Shown: in pieces, positions 16,665-25,165 of the stretch
How positions within the stretch are numbered: the stretch's first letter is position 1
Layout of the letters: every line of letters starts with the position of its first letter
NCBI RefSeq assembly: GCF_014652695.1
Contig: NZ_BMZH01000007.1
Coordinates: forward strand, 1-64,000
Reading direction: 5' to 3'
Length of the DNA: 64,000 nucleotides
Source: Algimonas arctica
GTDB taxonomy: Bacteria; Pseudomonadota; Alphaproteobacteria; Caulobacterales; Maricaulaceae
Translations under genes and position numbers: made by a program
Notes under the pieces: generated by a model
What the model was told of the DNA's origin: nothing
Seen by the model: the letters and a program-made list of their open reading frames with translations, nothing else
The model's database searches: none

Positions 16665-17215
16665 TAAATCGTGAGTTCCTGCTCGGCGCGCATTTCCGCG
16701 CCTTGGCGGAAAGCTTCGCTCAGTGCCGCGATGACCAACACTAAGAACCATGTGCCGATTCGGATATCCATGCCTGTCTCCGCTGGCGCGACGCCGAGCG
16801 CTCCGACAGAAATATTGGCGACGGAATGCACGACGATGCGGAAGACTTCAGTCGCCGCGATGAGCATCCACATGGCCCTAAGGCGGATAATGTTGGCTTC
16901 GACAAAGGGGTCGCCTAATTGCACCGTGCGGATCACGCTGATCAAGATCGACAGCACGGCGAGCCATGCCGCCGCAGTGATCGCGCCTGTCGCACACGCA
17001 AAGGCGAGGCGGCCCATGCTTGGCATATTGGTCGGCTCAGAATTGCTCAGCAACCAAATGCGCAAAGGGGTGTCGAAGAGGAACGCAATCGCCGCAACGG
17101 CCAGAACAATAAGGCCAATCAACATCAGCGCTTGCACGACTCGCAACAGCAGAATCAGGCTGCTGGTAACAGGCTTGCCAGTGGGTGACGCGCTTATGTG
17201 TGGGCTTTGAGCCAT
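16664..17215 (-). CDS. DUF2975 membrane protein
   Basis: A 183-residue protein with four hydrophobic segments (LILLLRVVQALMLIGLIVLA, FACATGAITAAAWLAVLSIL, MWMLIAATEVFRIVV and WFLVLVIAALSEAF). It has the family's N-out pattern DPFVEANIIRLRAM between helices 2 and 3 and the C-terminal signature FRQGAEMRAEQELTI. It is followed by a small XRE regulator with a one-base overlap. No biochemical function is established for the family. The membrane protein may control the regulator, but this is inference. Confidence 0.88.
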   Translation of the reverse strand: MAQSPHISASPTGKPVTSSLILLLRVVQALMLIGLIVLAVAAIAFLFDTPLRIWLLSNSEPTNMPSMGRLAFACATGAITAAAWLAVLSILISVIRTVQLGDPFVEANIIRLRAMWMLIAATEVFRIVVHSVANISVGALGVAPAETGMDIRIGTWFLVLVIAALSEAFRQGAEMRAEQELTI

Positions 17216-17292
17216 ATAGGAGTTGATAAACGATAATATCGCGTAAGCAAGCCGCCGTTGCGCCAGACTGCTCCCCCCCGTATGCGGATCGC

Positions 17293-17955
17293 ATGAATGA
17301 TACCCGCCCGCAGACCCCTCCGTCCCATCGCCTGATGTCGGGTCAAACCCTCGTTGTTGCCTCTCATAATGAAGGCAAAGTCCGTGAAATCCGAGCGCTT
17401 CTCGCCCCGTTTGGTTTGACAGCGATTAGTGCGGCGGAGCTTGATCTGCCTGAGCCGGACGAGACGGAAACGACATACGCGGGCAATGCCCGGCTAAAAG
17501 CAGTCGCTGCGGCCACCGCGTCCGGCCATCCCGCTTTGTCCGATGATAGTGGCATTGATATCACCGCTTTGGACGGACAGCCGGGCATTTACGCCGCGCG
17601 TTGGGCCGAGGACGTGGACGGAAACCGCGATTTCATGCGCGCCATGGAACGGGTGCAGCGCGAATTGGGCGATAGCGAAGACCGCAGCGCGCGCTTTGTT
17701 TGCGCGCTTTGCTTGGCCTTTCCCGATGGCAGCAGCACGGTTTACGAAGGGGACTGCAAGGGCAATATCGTCTGGCCGCCGCGTGGCGACCGTGGCTTTG
17801 GCTATGATCCGATCTTTGTTATGACGGGCGATGGGTTGACCTTCGCGGAAATCGACCCACAAGCGAAGCACGACAAAAGTCACCGGGCGGATGCCTTTGC
17901 CAAGTTTCTCGCGGATCAATTCCCTCACGGTCCGTCCGATGGTTCAGAGACTTAA
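17293..17955 (+). CDS. rdgB: dITP/XTP pyrophosphatase (RdgB/HAM1)
   Basis: Hydrolyses non-canonical purine nucleoside triphosphates (dITP, XTP) to monophosphates, cleaning the nucleotide pool. The family motifs are [23 protein letters not shown] and [10 protein letters not shown], then [23 protein letters not shown], split here by normal family spacing, and GFGYDPIFV. It is 220 residues from the ATG at 17293; a second Met at position 15 ([12 protein letters not shown]) may be the true start. It overlaps hemW by 17 bases, so the two are co-transcribed. Confidence 0.95.
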   Translation: MNDTRPQTPPSHRLMSGQTLVVASHNEGKVREIRALLAPFGLTAISAAELDLPEPDETETTYAGNARLKAVAAATASGHPALSDDSGIDITALDGQPGIYAARWAEDVDGNRDFMRAMERVQRELGDSEDRSARFVCALCLAFPDGSSTVYEGDCKGNIVWPPRGDRGFGYDPIFVMTGDGLTFAEIDPQAKHDKSHRADAFAKFLADQFPHGPSDGSET

Positions 17956-19087
17956 CGCCGACCCGCTCGCGGTCTATTTGCACTGGCCCTATTGCGCGGC
18001 CATTTGCCCTTATTGCGATTTCAATGTGCATTTGGACAAGCGCGCCGATGAAGGTGAGCAGCTGGTCGCGGCGATGGTGGCTGATCTTGCTTATTGGCGG
18101 GATTGGAGCGGCGCGCGTGAGGTCAGCTCAATCCATTTTGGCGGAGGGACGCCGTCGCTGCTCACAGGCGCGCAACTCACAACCCTCACGGAGGCTGTCA
18201 GGTCGCTCTGGACGACAGAGGGCGCCGAGATTGCGCTAGAGGCGAACCCCAATGATGTGACAGAGGCGCGGATTGCCGCTTGGCGCGCAGCCGGCCTCAC
18301 GCGCTTGTCGCTGGGGGTGCAAAGTTTTGATGATGCGGTTCTGACGCGCCTGGGTCGGGACCATGACGGCGCGTCTGCCCGCCATGCGCTTTCCCACGCC
18401 GTGGATAATTTCGCCTCTGTGTCAGCCGACTTAATTTTCGGCGTCGCGGGCGAACGGGAGGCACGTCTGTCCGAAGATTTGGATATATTGCTGGATCTCG
18501 GTGTGGCGCATATCTCGACTTACCAGCTGACAATTGAAACCGGCACGGCCTTCGCGCGGGCAGAGGCCCGCGGAACCCGCAGGGCCGTGAGCGAGGATCA
18601 GAGCGCAGAAGACTTTGAGATGATCAGCGCTCGTTTACGGGCTGCGGGCTATCGCCATTACGAAGTGTCAAACTTCGCCAAACCGGGCGCGGAGTCGCGC
18701 CATAATCTCGCCTATTGGCGGGGGTATGATTATGTTGGGGTCGGTCCGGGCGCACATGGGCGGCTGTGGACGGATGCGGGCCGGATAGCGACGGAAACGG
18801 CGCTTCGGCCGACGGACTATATTCGCGCCGTTAAGACAGACGGAACGGCGCTGACAGATCGCGATAGGCTCAGCGCTGAGGCTGCGGCCGAAGAATATGT
18901 GATGATGGGCCTGCGGATCGAGGACGGGCTGTCACTCTCGCGATTGGCGGATATTCAAGGACAGGCGCTCGCGATTGATCCTGCGCTGGTAGAAGAGGGG
19001 CTGTTGTCGATCAACGGGGATCGGCTCCGGGCGACGCCCCGGGGACGTATGGTGCTGGACGCCCTGACGCGCGCGCTTCTTCTATAA
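17939..19087 (+). CDS. hemW: Heme chaperone HemW (radical SAM)
   Basis: A radical-SAM protein related to HemN that binds and delivers heme. It is 382 residues from [19 protein letters not shown]. The 4Fe-4S motif is CAAICPYC (CxxxCxxC), followed by [30 protein letters not shown] and [13 protein letters not shown], and the C-terminal HemW extension is present. It overlaps the rdgB end by 17 bases. Many annotations call this coproporphyrinogen III oxidase-like; the HemW assignment rests on its short N-terminus and its operon with rdgB. Confidence 0.93.
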   Translation: MVQRLNADPLAVYLHWPYCAAICPYCDFNVHLDKRADEGEQLVAAMVADLAYWRDWSGAREVSSIHFGGGTPSLLTGAQLTTLTEAVRSLWTTEGAEIALEANPNDVTEARIAAWRAAGLTRLSLGVQSFDDAVLTRLGRDHDGASARHALSHAVDNFASVSADLIFGVAGEREARLSEDLDILLDLGVAHISTYQLTIETGTAFARAEARGTRRAVSEDQSAEDFEMISARLRAAGYRHYEVSNFAKPGAESRHNLAYWRGYDYVGVGPGAHGRLWTDAGRIATETALRPTDYIRAVKTDGTALTDRDRLSAEAAAEEYVMMGLRIEDGLSLSRLADIQGQALAIDPALVEEGLLSINGDRLRATPRGRMVLDALTRALLL

Positions 19088-19100
19088 CGCCTCGCCATAA

Positions 19101-19127
19101 AAAAACCCGGGACAAGCCCGGGTTTTT
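19101..19127. terminator. Bidirectional terminator between hemW and sciP
   Basis: AACCCGGG (19104-19111) pairs with CCCGGGTT (19117-19124) around ACAAG. An A run lies before it and a T run after it, so it can act on both strands between the convergent hemW and sciP. Confidence 0.9.
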
Positions 19128-19143
19128 AATCGTGTGGTGCAGA

Positions 19144-19416
19144 CTAGCGATATTGCTGAATCCGCGTCGTTCGCAGTCCGCTAATGCCGTAGCTCTCAAT
19201 CGATCGCTGCCAGCTCATAAATTCTTCTGACGAGAGACCGTAGCGGTCCAACGCTCCGTCGAGCGTCAATAAGCCGCCTCGAACCGCGGCCACGACTTCG
19301 GCCTTGCGTCGGATCACCCAACGCACTGTGTCGGGCTTTGGCAAGTCTGCCAATGTCAAGGGCGTCCCTTCCGGGCCGATCACGACATGTTCCCGTTTTT
19401 TCATCCGCTCGCTCAT
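19144..19416 (-). CDS. sciP: CtrA inhibitor SciP (DUF1153)
   Basis: A 90-residue helix-turn-helix protein of the DUF1153 family. In Caulobacter SciP binds CtrA and represses CtrA-activated genes in G1 swarmer cells. The family core is visible: HVVIGPEGTPLTLADLP, PDTVRWVIRRKAEVVAAV, RGGLLTLDGALDRYGLSSEE, FMSWQRSIESYG, then LRTTRIQQYR at the end. The start is placed at the ATG at 19416 (MSERMKKRE), with AGAGAG about 9 bases upstream. In-frame ATGs at 19437 and 19458 would add residues outside the family core. A perfect CtrA-type site lies 87 bases upstream, matching the known CtrA-to-SciP feedback. Confidence 0.93.
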   Translation of the reverse strand: MSERMKKREHVVIGPEGTPLTLADLPKPDTVRWVIRRKAEVVAAVRGGLLTLDGALDRYGLSSEEFMSWQRSIESYGISGLRTTRIQQYR

Positions 19417-19502
19417 TGGCTGCGTCTCTCTTCTCATAGGACGAGTCTCTTCCACCAAAGAGCTCGCGTGTTTTCATTATGTTTTGAGATAGCGACTGGG
19501 TC

Positions 19503-19517
19503 TTAAAGACACCTTAA
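19503..19517. promoter_or_regulatory. CtrA-type binding site TTAA-N7-TTAA upstream of sciP
   Basis: TTAA (19503-19506), seven bases (AGACACC), TTAA (19514-19517) is a perfect match to the full CtrA box. It lies in the divergent gap between sciP (start 19416) and mnmA (start 19708). A weaker TTAA-N7-TAAT lies at 19560-19574. Control of sciP by CtrA is known in Caulobacter; its operation here is inferred. Confidence 0.75.
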
Positions 19518-19707
19518 GCGGCGCGTAATTTAGCTAATGTTTTCAGTTGTTTACCTTTATTAATGGACAATAATCAAGGTTAACAGCAGCGCAACACTCT
19601 GTGGATTGTTTCGGTAGCGGTTTGATTCTGTTGACAAAAATCGTCGGCACGCAGGCCTGACTCGGACCGTCGACTTGGCTCGCTCGGCTTCCTATATGCG
19701 ACATAAG

Positions 19708-20862
19708 ATGACCCAGACTATTTCTGAACATACGCTGAATTCTCTTGGATTCGCCAAGCCGGAAGGTGAAACGCGCGTTGTCGTGGCGATGAGCGGCGGC
19801 GTGGACAGCTCTGTCTGCGCGGCTTTGCTAGCGCGCCAAGGCTATGATGTTGTCGGTGTGACGCTGCAGCTTTATGATCACGGCGCGGCGGTCAAATCGG
19901 CCAAATCCTGTTGCGCCGGGCAAGACATTTACGACGCCCGCCGCGTCTCAGAAATGGTCGGCTTTCCGCACTATGTGCTCGACTATGAAACCAACTTTCG
20001 CGAATCCGTGATTGAGGATTTCGCCGACACCTACCTCAAAGGCTCAACGCCCATTCCGTGTGTGCGCTGTAATCAGACCGTGAAGTTTCGCGATCTCTTG
20101 GATGTGGCCAAGGATTTGGGCGCGGACTGTATGGCGACGGGTCATTATATCCAACGCGTTGAAGGCCCCGATGGGCCGGAACTCCACCGCGCCTTTGATG
20201 GCGGCAAAGATCAGAGCTATTTTCTGTTTGCGACGACGCATGCGCAGCTTGATTTTCTACGGTTTCCGCTCGGTCATTTGGACAAGAATGAGACCCGGCG
20301 TTTGGCGACCGAAATGGGCCTGAACGTGGCGTCCAAGCCGGATAGTCAAGATATCTGCTTTGTGCCGGAAGGCCGCTATACGGATGTGATCGAAAAGATC
20401 CGTCCGCACGCGGCGCAACCGGGCGATATTGTGGATCAAAACGGGACCGTTCTCGGACGCCATCGCGGTGTGATGTATTACACGGTCGGCCAAAGGCGGG
20501 GGCTGGGTCTGGGCGAAAACACGGGCACGGACCCACTTTTCGTTGTCAGCCTCGATGCGGATAAAGGCCAAGTCATTGTCGGCCCGCGGGACGCCTTGTT
20601 GCGTGACACAATTTATCTAAACGATGTCAATTGGATCGGACCGGGCACACTGGCTGAGGCCAATGGTACGGCCATTCGGGTTAAAGTGCGCTCGACGCGC
20701 CCGCCGGAAGCCGCGACCCTGCACATTGATGACGGGCAGGTCCGTGTTCAACTGGCCCAACCCGATATGGGAATTTCACCGGGCCAAGCCTGTGCGTTCT
20801 ATGCGGACCGCGATGATGCGCAGCGCACGCTTGGCGGGGGGTGGATCACCCAAACGGCCTAA
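19708..20862 (+). CDS. mnmA: tRNA-specific 2-thiouridylase MnmA
   Basis: Thiolates U34 of tRNA Lys, Glu and Gln at the wobble position. It is 384 residues from MTQTISEH. The PP-loop is [18 protein letters not shown], followed by [13 protein letters not shown] (first catalytic Cys region), [14 protein letters not shown] and [15 protein letters not shown] and [12 protein letters not shown], with the second active Cys, follow, then [16 protein letters not shown]. Two earlier in-frame ATGs (19675 and 19696) would add an unconserved stretch. It is divergent from sciP. Confidence 0.96.
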   Translation: MTQTISEHTLNSLGFAKPEGETRVVVAMSGGVDSSVCAALLARQGYDVVGVTLQLYDHGAAVKSAKSCCAGQDIYDARRVSEMVGFPHYVLDYETNFRESVIEDFADTYLKGSTPIPCVRCNQTVKFRDLLDVAKDLGADCMATGHYIQRVEGPDGPELHRAFDGGKDQSYFLFATTHAQLDFLRFPLGHLDKNETRRLATEMGLNVASKPDSQDICFVPEGRYTDVIEKIRPHAAQPGDIVDQNGTVLGRHRGVMYYTVGQRRGLGLGENTGTDPLFVVSLDADKGQVIVGPRDALLRDTIYLNDVNWIGPGTLAEANGTAIRVKVRSTRPPEAATLHIDDGQVRVQLAQPDMGISPGQACAFYADRDDAQRTLGGGWITQTA

Positions 20863-21010
20863 GGAACCTGTCCCTGTCCCGGACAGGTTTTCGGACGCCT
20901 TTCAGGTTCAAATATTGCCATCATTGTCCAACAAATCATTGACGCCGCGCGCCCAGACCCCAAATGGTAAGCTGACATATTCATTTGGCTAAATTGAGTA
21001 GACACTCTCC

Positions 21011-21196
21011 ATGACTGATCAGACGTCCATCCTTCTTGTTGTTCTTCTCGCCGCCGTTGTTGCGGCGCTCTTCGTCTATAACCGTCGTCAGAAACAACGA
21101 TTTGAGGATGAACGGGCCGAACGGCGCCGCAAATTAGAGCAGATAAAAGCTGACGCGCGCCGCAAACAGCAAGCGTCCGAGACTGACGGCACTTAA
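21011..21196 (+). CDS. Small single-span membrane protein
   Basis: A 61-residue protein with an N-terminal hydrophobic helix (ILLVVLLAAVVAALFVY) and a highly charged, probably helical tail rich in Arg, Lys, Glu and Gln (RRQKQRFEDERAERRRKLEQ). It is not assigned to a family. It is followed after 4 bases by a second protein of the same layout (21201-21368), so the pair is co-transcribed. Confidence 0.6.
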   Translation: MTDQTSILLVVLLAAVVAALFVYNRRQKQRFEDERAERRRKLEQIKADARRKQQASETDGT

Positions 21197-21200
21197 GCCG

Positions 21201-21368
21201 ATGCTGGGTTGGCTTGTTCTTTTTCTCGCCGCGGCTCTCGGGCTGAAATTTTGGCACAGTCGGCGCACGGAAAAAGAAATGCGCGATATAAAGCTAAAAT
21301 CGATCCAGCGCCGCTTAGCGGAAAAAGAGGCCGTTAAACCCGTGGATGAGACTTCAAAACCTGAATAA
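21201..21368 (+). CDS. Second small single-span membrane protein
   Basis: A 55-residue protein from the ATG at 21201, with a hydrophobic helix (MLGWLVLFLAAALGLKFW) and a basic/acidic tail (RRTEKEMRDIKLKSIQRR). It has the same architecture as the preceding 61-residue protein: one N-terminal membrane helix and a charged amphipathic tail. It begins 4 bases after that stop and ends 39 bases before the thiolase start. No function is recognised. Confidence 0.55.
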   Translation: MLGWLVLFLAAALGLKFWHSRRTEKEMRDIKLKSIQRRLAEKEAVKPVDETSKPE

Positions 21369-21407
21369 AAACCATTAAAATCAATGCGTCCCAATAGAAA
21401 GACTGCC

Positions 21408-22601
21408 ATGACTCACTCTTCCCCTTCTGACCCCGTCGTTATCGTGGGTATAGCCCGCACGCCGATGGGCGCGTTCATGGGTAATCTGTCGACTGTGACG
21501 GCGCCTGAATTGGGCGCGACAGCGATCCGAGCGGCGATGAGCGAAGCCGGCGTCGAGGCAGACTCGGTGGAACAAGCGATTATGGGTTGCGTATTGCCGG
21601 CCGGTTTGGGCCAAGCCCCCGCGCGTCAGGCGGCAATTGGCGCAGGCCTCCCCATTTCGACCGAAGCCACCACCGTCAATAAAATGTGCGGCTCTGGAAT
21701 GCAGGCGGCAATCATGGCGCATGACGCCATTAAAGCAGGCAGCATCAATATCGCGGTCGCGGGCGGCATGGAGTCCATGTCGAATGCGCCTTACCTCCTA
21801 CCCAAGGCGCGCGCCGGGATGCGTATGGGCAATCAGCAAGTGATTGATAGCATGATGCATGACGGGCTGACCGATGCCTATGCGGGCGGCGCGATGGGCG
21901 TATTTGCCGACGAAATCGCGACCGAATATCAATTCACCCGTGAGCAACAAGATGCCTACGCGATTGAGTCAGTGCGCCGCGCCAAAGCCGCGCAAGAGAG
22001 CGGCGGTTTTGACCGCGAACTCACGCCTGTGACCGTCAAAACCCGCAAGGGTGAGGTCATTGTCGACGCGGATGAAGGTCCGGGCAATGCGCGCCCGGAG
22101 AAGATTCCGGCGCTGCGTCCCGCCTTCACAAAAGACGGCACTGTGACGGCTGCGAATGCCAGTTCAATCAATGACGGTGCGGCCGCGATGGTGCTGATGC
22201 GCCGCAGCCAAGCCGAAGCGGGCGGCCATAAAGTCCTTGCTGAAATCGTCTCTCACGCAGCCCACGCGCATGAATCAGCGCGCTTCACCACGGCCCCTGT
22301 CTATGCCATGCGCAAAGCGCTGGACCGCGCCGGGTGGGATGTCGAGGACGTCGATTTGTGGGAAATCAACGAAGCTTTCGCCGTCGTGCCGATGATAGCG
22401 ATGCAGGAAATGGGCATCCCCCATGAGAAGGTCAATGTGAACGGTGGCGGTTGCGTGCTCGGCCATCCGATTGGGGCCTCCGGCGCGCGCATTATGGCGA
22501 CCCTCATTGGTGAATTGGAACGCCGCGATCTAAAAACAGGCGTGGCGAGCCTGTGTATTGGTGGCGGCGAGGCGACCGCAGTGTGTCTTAAGCGGGACTA
22601 G
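21408..22601 (+). CDS. Acetyl-CoA acetyltransferase (thiolase)
   Basis: Type II (biosynthetic or acetoacetyl-CoA) thiolase that condenses or cleaves acetyl-CoA/acetoacetyl-CoA. It is 397 residues from MTHSSPSDPVVIVGIARTP. The acylated Cys lies in TVNKMCGSGMQA. The other active-site signatures are WEINEAFAVVPM, NVNGGGCVLGHPIGASGAR and the C-terminal SLCIGGGEATAVCL, carrying the second catalytic Cys-Gly motif. It could serve ketone-body, polyhydroxybutyrate or isoleucine metabolism; no phaB or phaC is nearby. Confidence 0.95.
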   Translation: MTHSSPSDPVVIVGIARTPMGAFMGNLSTVTAPELGATAIRAAMSEAGVEADSVEQAIMGCVLPAGLGQAPARQAAIGAGLPISTEATTVNKMCGSGMQAAIMAHDAIKAGSINIAVAGGMESMSNAPYLLPKARAGMRMGNQQVIDSMMHDGLTDAYAGGAMGVFADEIATEYQFTREQQDAYAIESVRRAKAAQESGGFDRELTPVTVKTRKGEVIVDADEGPGNARPEKIPALRPAFTKDGTVTAANASSINDGAAAMVLMRRSQAEAGGHKVLAEIVSHAAHAHESARFTTAPVYAMRKALDRAGWDVEDVDLWEINEAFAVVPMIAMQEMGIPHEKVNVNGGGCVLGHPIGASGARIMATLIGELERRDLKTGVASLCIGGGEATAVCLKRD

Positions 22602-22620
22602 CTGGTATCCAGTGTCTGTG

Positions 22621-23064
22621 ATGCGGTGGACTTTACCGGATAAGTACAAAACCCGGCTGGTCTACGCCAGCGTTGCCCAAGTTGCTGGTTCATTCGTTGC
22701 GATAATTATAGCCATATTTTTGTCTGGAACGCCGGCCAATGGTGAATGGGACGTTCTGGGGATGACGCTTCTCTATTCAATTGGCACGTTTCCAGCGGCC
22801 TTGATCACCTGGCCGAAACATCCGCCAAGAAGCCGGGGTCGAATGGTTTTCGCGGGCGTTTTCACAGTCATAATCTCTCTCGTATTTTTTGGCGTGGGGA
22901 GCGGATTGGTTTCATTATTCTCTCAGGCCATAAGCTACGAGAGCGTTATGTTTGCGATATCGATGCCGTTTCTCATATTGATCCTTGGATCGATCTTATC
23001 GGTAGGAATTCCCTATTTCGCGGCTGCCGCACTGTCACAGTTGTTTGTCGACATCGATAGATGA
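22621..23064 (+). CDS. Hypothetical four-helix membrane protein
   Basis: A 147-residue protein with four hydrophobic segments: AQVAGSFVAIIIAIFLSG, VLGMTLLYSIGTFPAALITW, MVFAGVFTVIISLVFFGVG and ISMPFLILILGSILSVGIPYF. It is not assigned to a family. It starts 19 bases after the thiolase stop, and its TGA overlaps the ATG of the following PLP enzyme (ATGA at 23061), so the three genes are probably one transcript. The frame is open upstream inside the thiolase gene; the ATG at 22621 is the first Met beyond it. Confidence 0.65.
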   Translation: MRWTLPDKYKTRLVYASVAQVAGSFVAIIIAIFLSGTPANGEWDVLGMTLLYSIGTFPAALITWPKHPPRSRGRMVFAGVFTVIISLVFFGVGSGLVSLFSQAISYESVMFAISMPFLILILGSILSVGIPYFAAAALSQLFVDIDR

Positions 23065-24233
23065 CCCTCGACCTTTCAACCCTCCGCGCCGACACGCCCG
23101 CTTGCGCTAACCTCGCTCATTTCAACAATGCTGGCGCGTCTTTGATGCCGATGCCAGTCTATACGGCGATGACAGTGCATCTTGCGCGGGAGCAGGCGGT
23201 GGGCGGGTATGAAGCGCAGGACGAAGCTGCGGTTGCGATGGCGGATTTTTATGATGCCTTTGCCGCCATGCTCAACTGCGACCCGCTTGAGATCGCGTTC
23301 ATGGAAAGCGCTACCAGAGCATGGGACGCGGTGTTTTATGCTTTGCCGCTCGAACCGGGCGACCGGGTTTTAGTCCACCGCTCGACCTATTCTTCCAATT
23401 ATCTAGCACTCTTACAACTGGCGCAGCGCAAAGGGCTGGAAATTGATCTTGTCCCGAGCGATCTGCACGGACAGATCGATCTGGACGCGCTGCCCGGTCT
23501 TGTTCGCGACTCCACGAAGCTGATCCTACTGACCCATTGCCCGTCGCAATCCGGCCTGATCCAACCCGCTGCTGCGGTCGGGCGGTTCGCCAAGGCGCAC
23601 GGCTTGCTCTATCTGCTCGATGCGTGCCAATCGGCCGGGCAAATGCCGCTGGATGTGCAGGCAATCGGCTGTGACGCGCTAACAGGGACGGGGCGGAAAT
23701 TTCTGCGCGGCCCGCGCGGCACGGGCTTTCTTTATATGCGCCGGGATTTGGCGGAACAGCTCGAACCCGCCATGGTTGATATGCAAGGCGCAGAGTGGTT
23801 GGCGCCTGATCGTTATCGTTTGGCAGACGGGGCGCGGCGGTTCGAAACATGGGAACGCAATGTCGCCGGACAGATCGGACTGGCCCGCGCCGTGCGCTAT
23901 GCGTTGGACGTTGGGTTGGACGCGATGGCCGCGCGCGTGCAGACACTGGCGGCGGATTTACGCACTCAGCTCGCGGCGATACCGACAGTCACAGTGCATG
24001 ATCCGGGCGTGCAGAAATCCGGCATTGTGACGTTTAGTAAGTCGGGCGTCTATGTGGGGGCGGCCAAGCAAACCCTGCGCGCACAAAACATCAATGTTTC
24101 AACCGTCCCGCAGGGTTCGGCGCGCCTTGACATGCAAGAACGCGCCTTACCCGATATGATCCGGGCCAGTGTTCACGCCTATAATAATGCGCACGACCTT
24201 GCGCGCTTGGTCAAGGCCGTACGCGCGCTTTAG
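23061..24233 (+). CDS. PLP-dependent class V aminotransferase / cysteine desulfurase-like enzyme
   Basis: A 390-residue fold-type I PLP enzyme of the NifS/CsdA-like class V group. It has FNNAGASLMP near the N-terminus and the cofactor-binding region ESATRAWDAVFYAL. LLDACQSAGQMPLDVQ contains the PLP-pyridine Asp, and ALTGTGRKFLRGPRGTGFLY the Schiff-base Lys. RRFETWERNVAGQIGL follows. The class includes cysteine desulfurases, selenocysteine lyases and isopenicillin-N-epimerase-like enzymes, and the substrate is not resolved. Its start overlaps the upstream membrane gene by 4 bases; its end overlaps the convergent hydrolase by 4 bases. Confidence 0.87.
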   Translation: MTLDLSTLRADTPACANLAHFNNAGASLMPMPVYTAMTVHLAREQAVGGYEAQDEAAVAMADFYDAFAAMLNCDPLEIAFMESATRAWDAVFYALPLEPGDRVLVHRSTYSSNYLALLQLAQRKGLEIDLVPSDLHGQIDLDALPGLVRDSTKLILLTHCPSQSGLIQPAAAVGRFAKAHGLLYLLDACQSAGQMPLDVQAIGCDALTGTGRKFLRGPRGTGFLYMRRDLAEQLEPAMVDMQGAEWLAPDRYRLADGARRFETWERNVAGQIGLARAVRYALDVGLDAMAARVQTLAADLRTQLAAIPTVTVHDPGVQKSGIVTFSKSGVYVGAAKQTLRAQNINVSTVPQGSARLDMQERALPDMIRASVHAYNNAHDLARLVKAVRAL

Positions 24234-25111
24234 CTCAAGGTGGTTGAGAACAACGCCAACATACGCGCCCACGCTTTATCGGCGGCCGCTTCGTTATAGA
24301 CGGCAGAATCAGGCGGACACCAACCGTGCTGCGTCCCGGCATACACCTCAATCTCGGCGGCATTGTCGGTCGCGTCAAAGGTGTCGCGCAAAACCTGTTT
24401 GCTGTCGGGATCGCGCTCATCATCATTGGCGGCAATCGCGATAAGATAGTCAGCGTTCATGTCTTTGATCAGCGTATGCGGACTATCCGCCGCCTCTGTC
24501 GCGAGGCCGCCGCCATGGAAACTGGCCCCAGCACGAATACGGTCTGCGCGGGTGTGGGCTGTGACCATCGTCATCGGTCCGCCCATGCAATAGCCCGTCG
24601 TGCCGATGCCTCGGCTGGTATCCACGGCCTTTTGCGCGTCGAGCCAGTCAATGAAGGCGCTCGCGTCTGTGCGGTTGGTCTCGCGGGTCAAGGCCCGGGC
24701 GTAAGGGACAATTTTAGCCCGTACCCCAGGGTCTCGAAATGTCTGTCCGACCTTGACCAACGGTCCGCGAACTTGGCGGTAATAGGGATTAACGACGAGC
24801 GCGGCATAACCGTCATTGGCTAGGCGCTTAGCCATCATTTTAAAGGCGGGCCGTAAGCCGACAATATCTGGCCAAATTAAGACGGCCGCTGTGGCCCCGT
24901 GCGCGGGATGGACGAAATAGGCATCGGCTTCTCCATCCGGAGTCGGGATCATCACATCGGATTCTGTCACGCCGGACATCGGTTCACCGGGGACACACCC
25001 GGCGAAAGCTACCGAAATAGCCGCGCCGCCCGCGAGAAGACTGAAACCTCGCCGCGTGATCTGCTTTTCATAGAACCCTTGGTTTTCGAGTTCGGTAAGG
25101 TCGTCGCACAT
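24230..25111 (-). CDS. Dienelactone hydrolase family protein, Tat-exported
   Basis: A 293-residue alpha/beta hydrolase. The N-terminus holds a twin-arginine signal (TRRGFSLLAGGAAISVAF) with a following Cys, so it is probably exported folded. The DLH domain has LIWPDIVGLRPAFKMMAKRLA, the nucleophile elbow GYCMGG (Cys nucleophile as in dienelactone hydrolase) and the His in AGTQHGWCPP. The predicted target is a lactone or ester, not identified. It is convergent with, and overlaps, the PLP enzyme. Confidence 0.9.
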   Translation of the reverse strand: MCDDLTELENQGFYEKQITRRGFSLLAGGAAISVAFAGCVPGEPMSGVTESDVMIPTPDGEADAYFVHPAHGATAAVLIWPDIVGLRPAFKMMAKRLANDGYAALVVNPYYRQVRGPLVKVGQTFRDPGVRAKIVPYARALTRETNRTDASAFIDWLDAQKAVDTSRGIGTTGYCMGGPMTMVTAHTRADRIRAGASFHGGGLATEAADSPHTLIKDMNADYLIAIAANDDERDPDSKQVLRDTFDATDNAAEIEVYAGTQHGWCPPDSAVYNEAAADKAWARMLALFSTTLS

Positions 25112-25165
25112 CGGGCGCTCCTGCAGATATTGAGGGTCTGCAAGAGGGTCTAATAGAGTTGCGCC

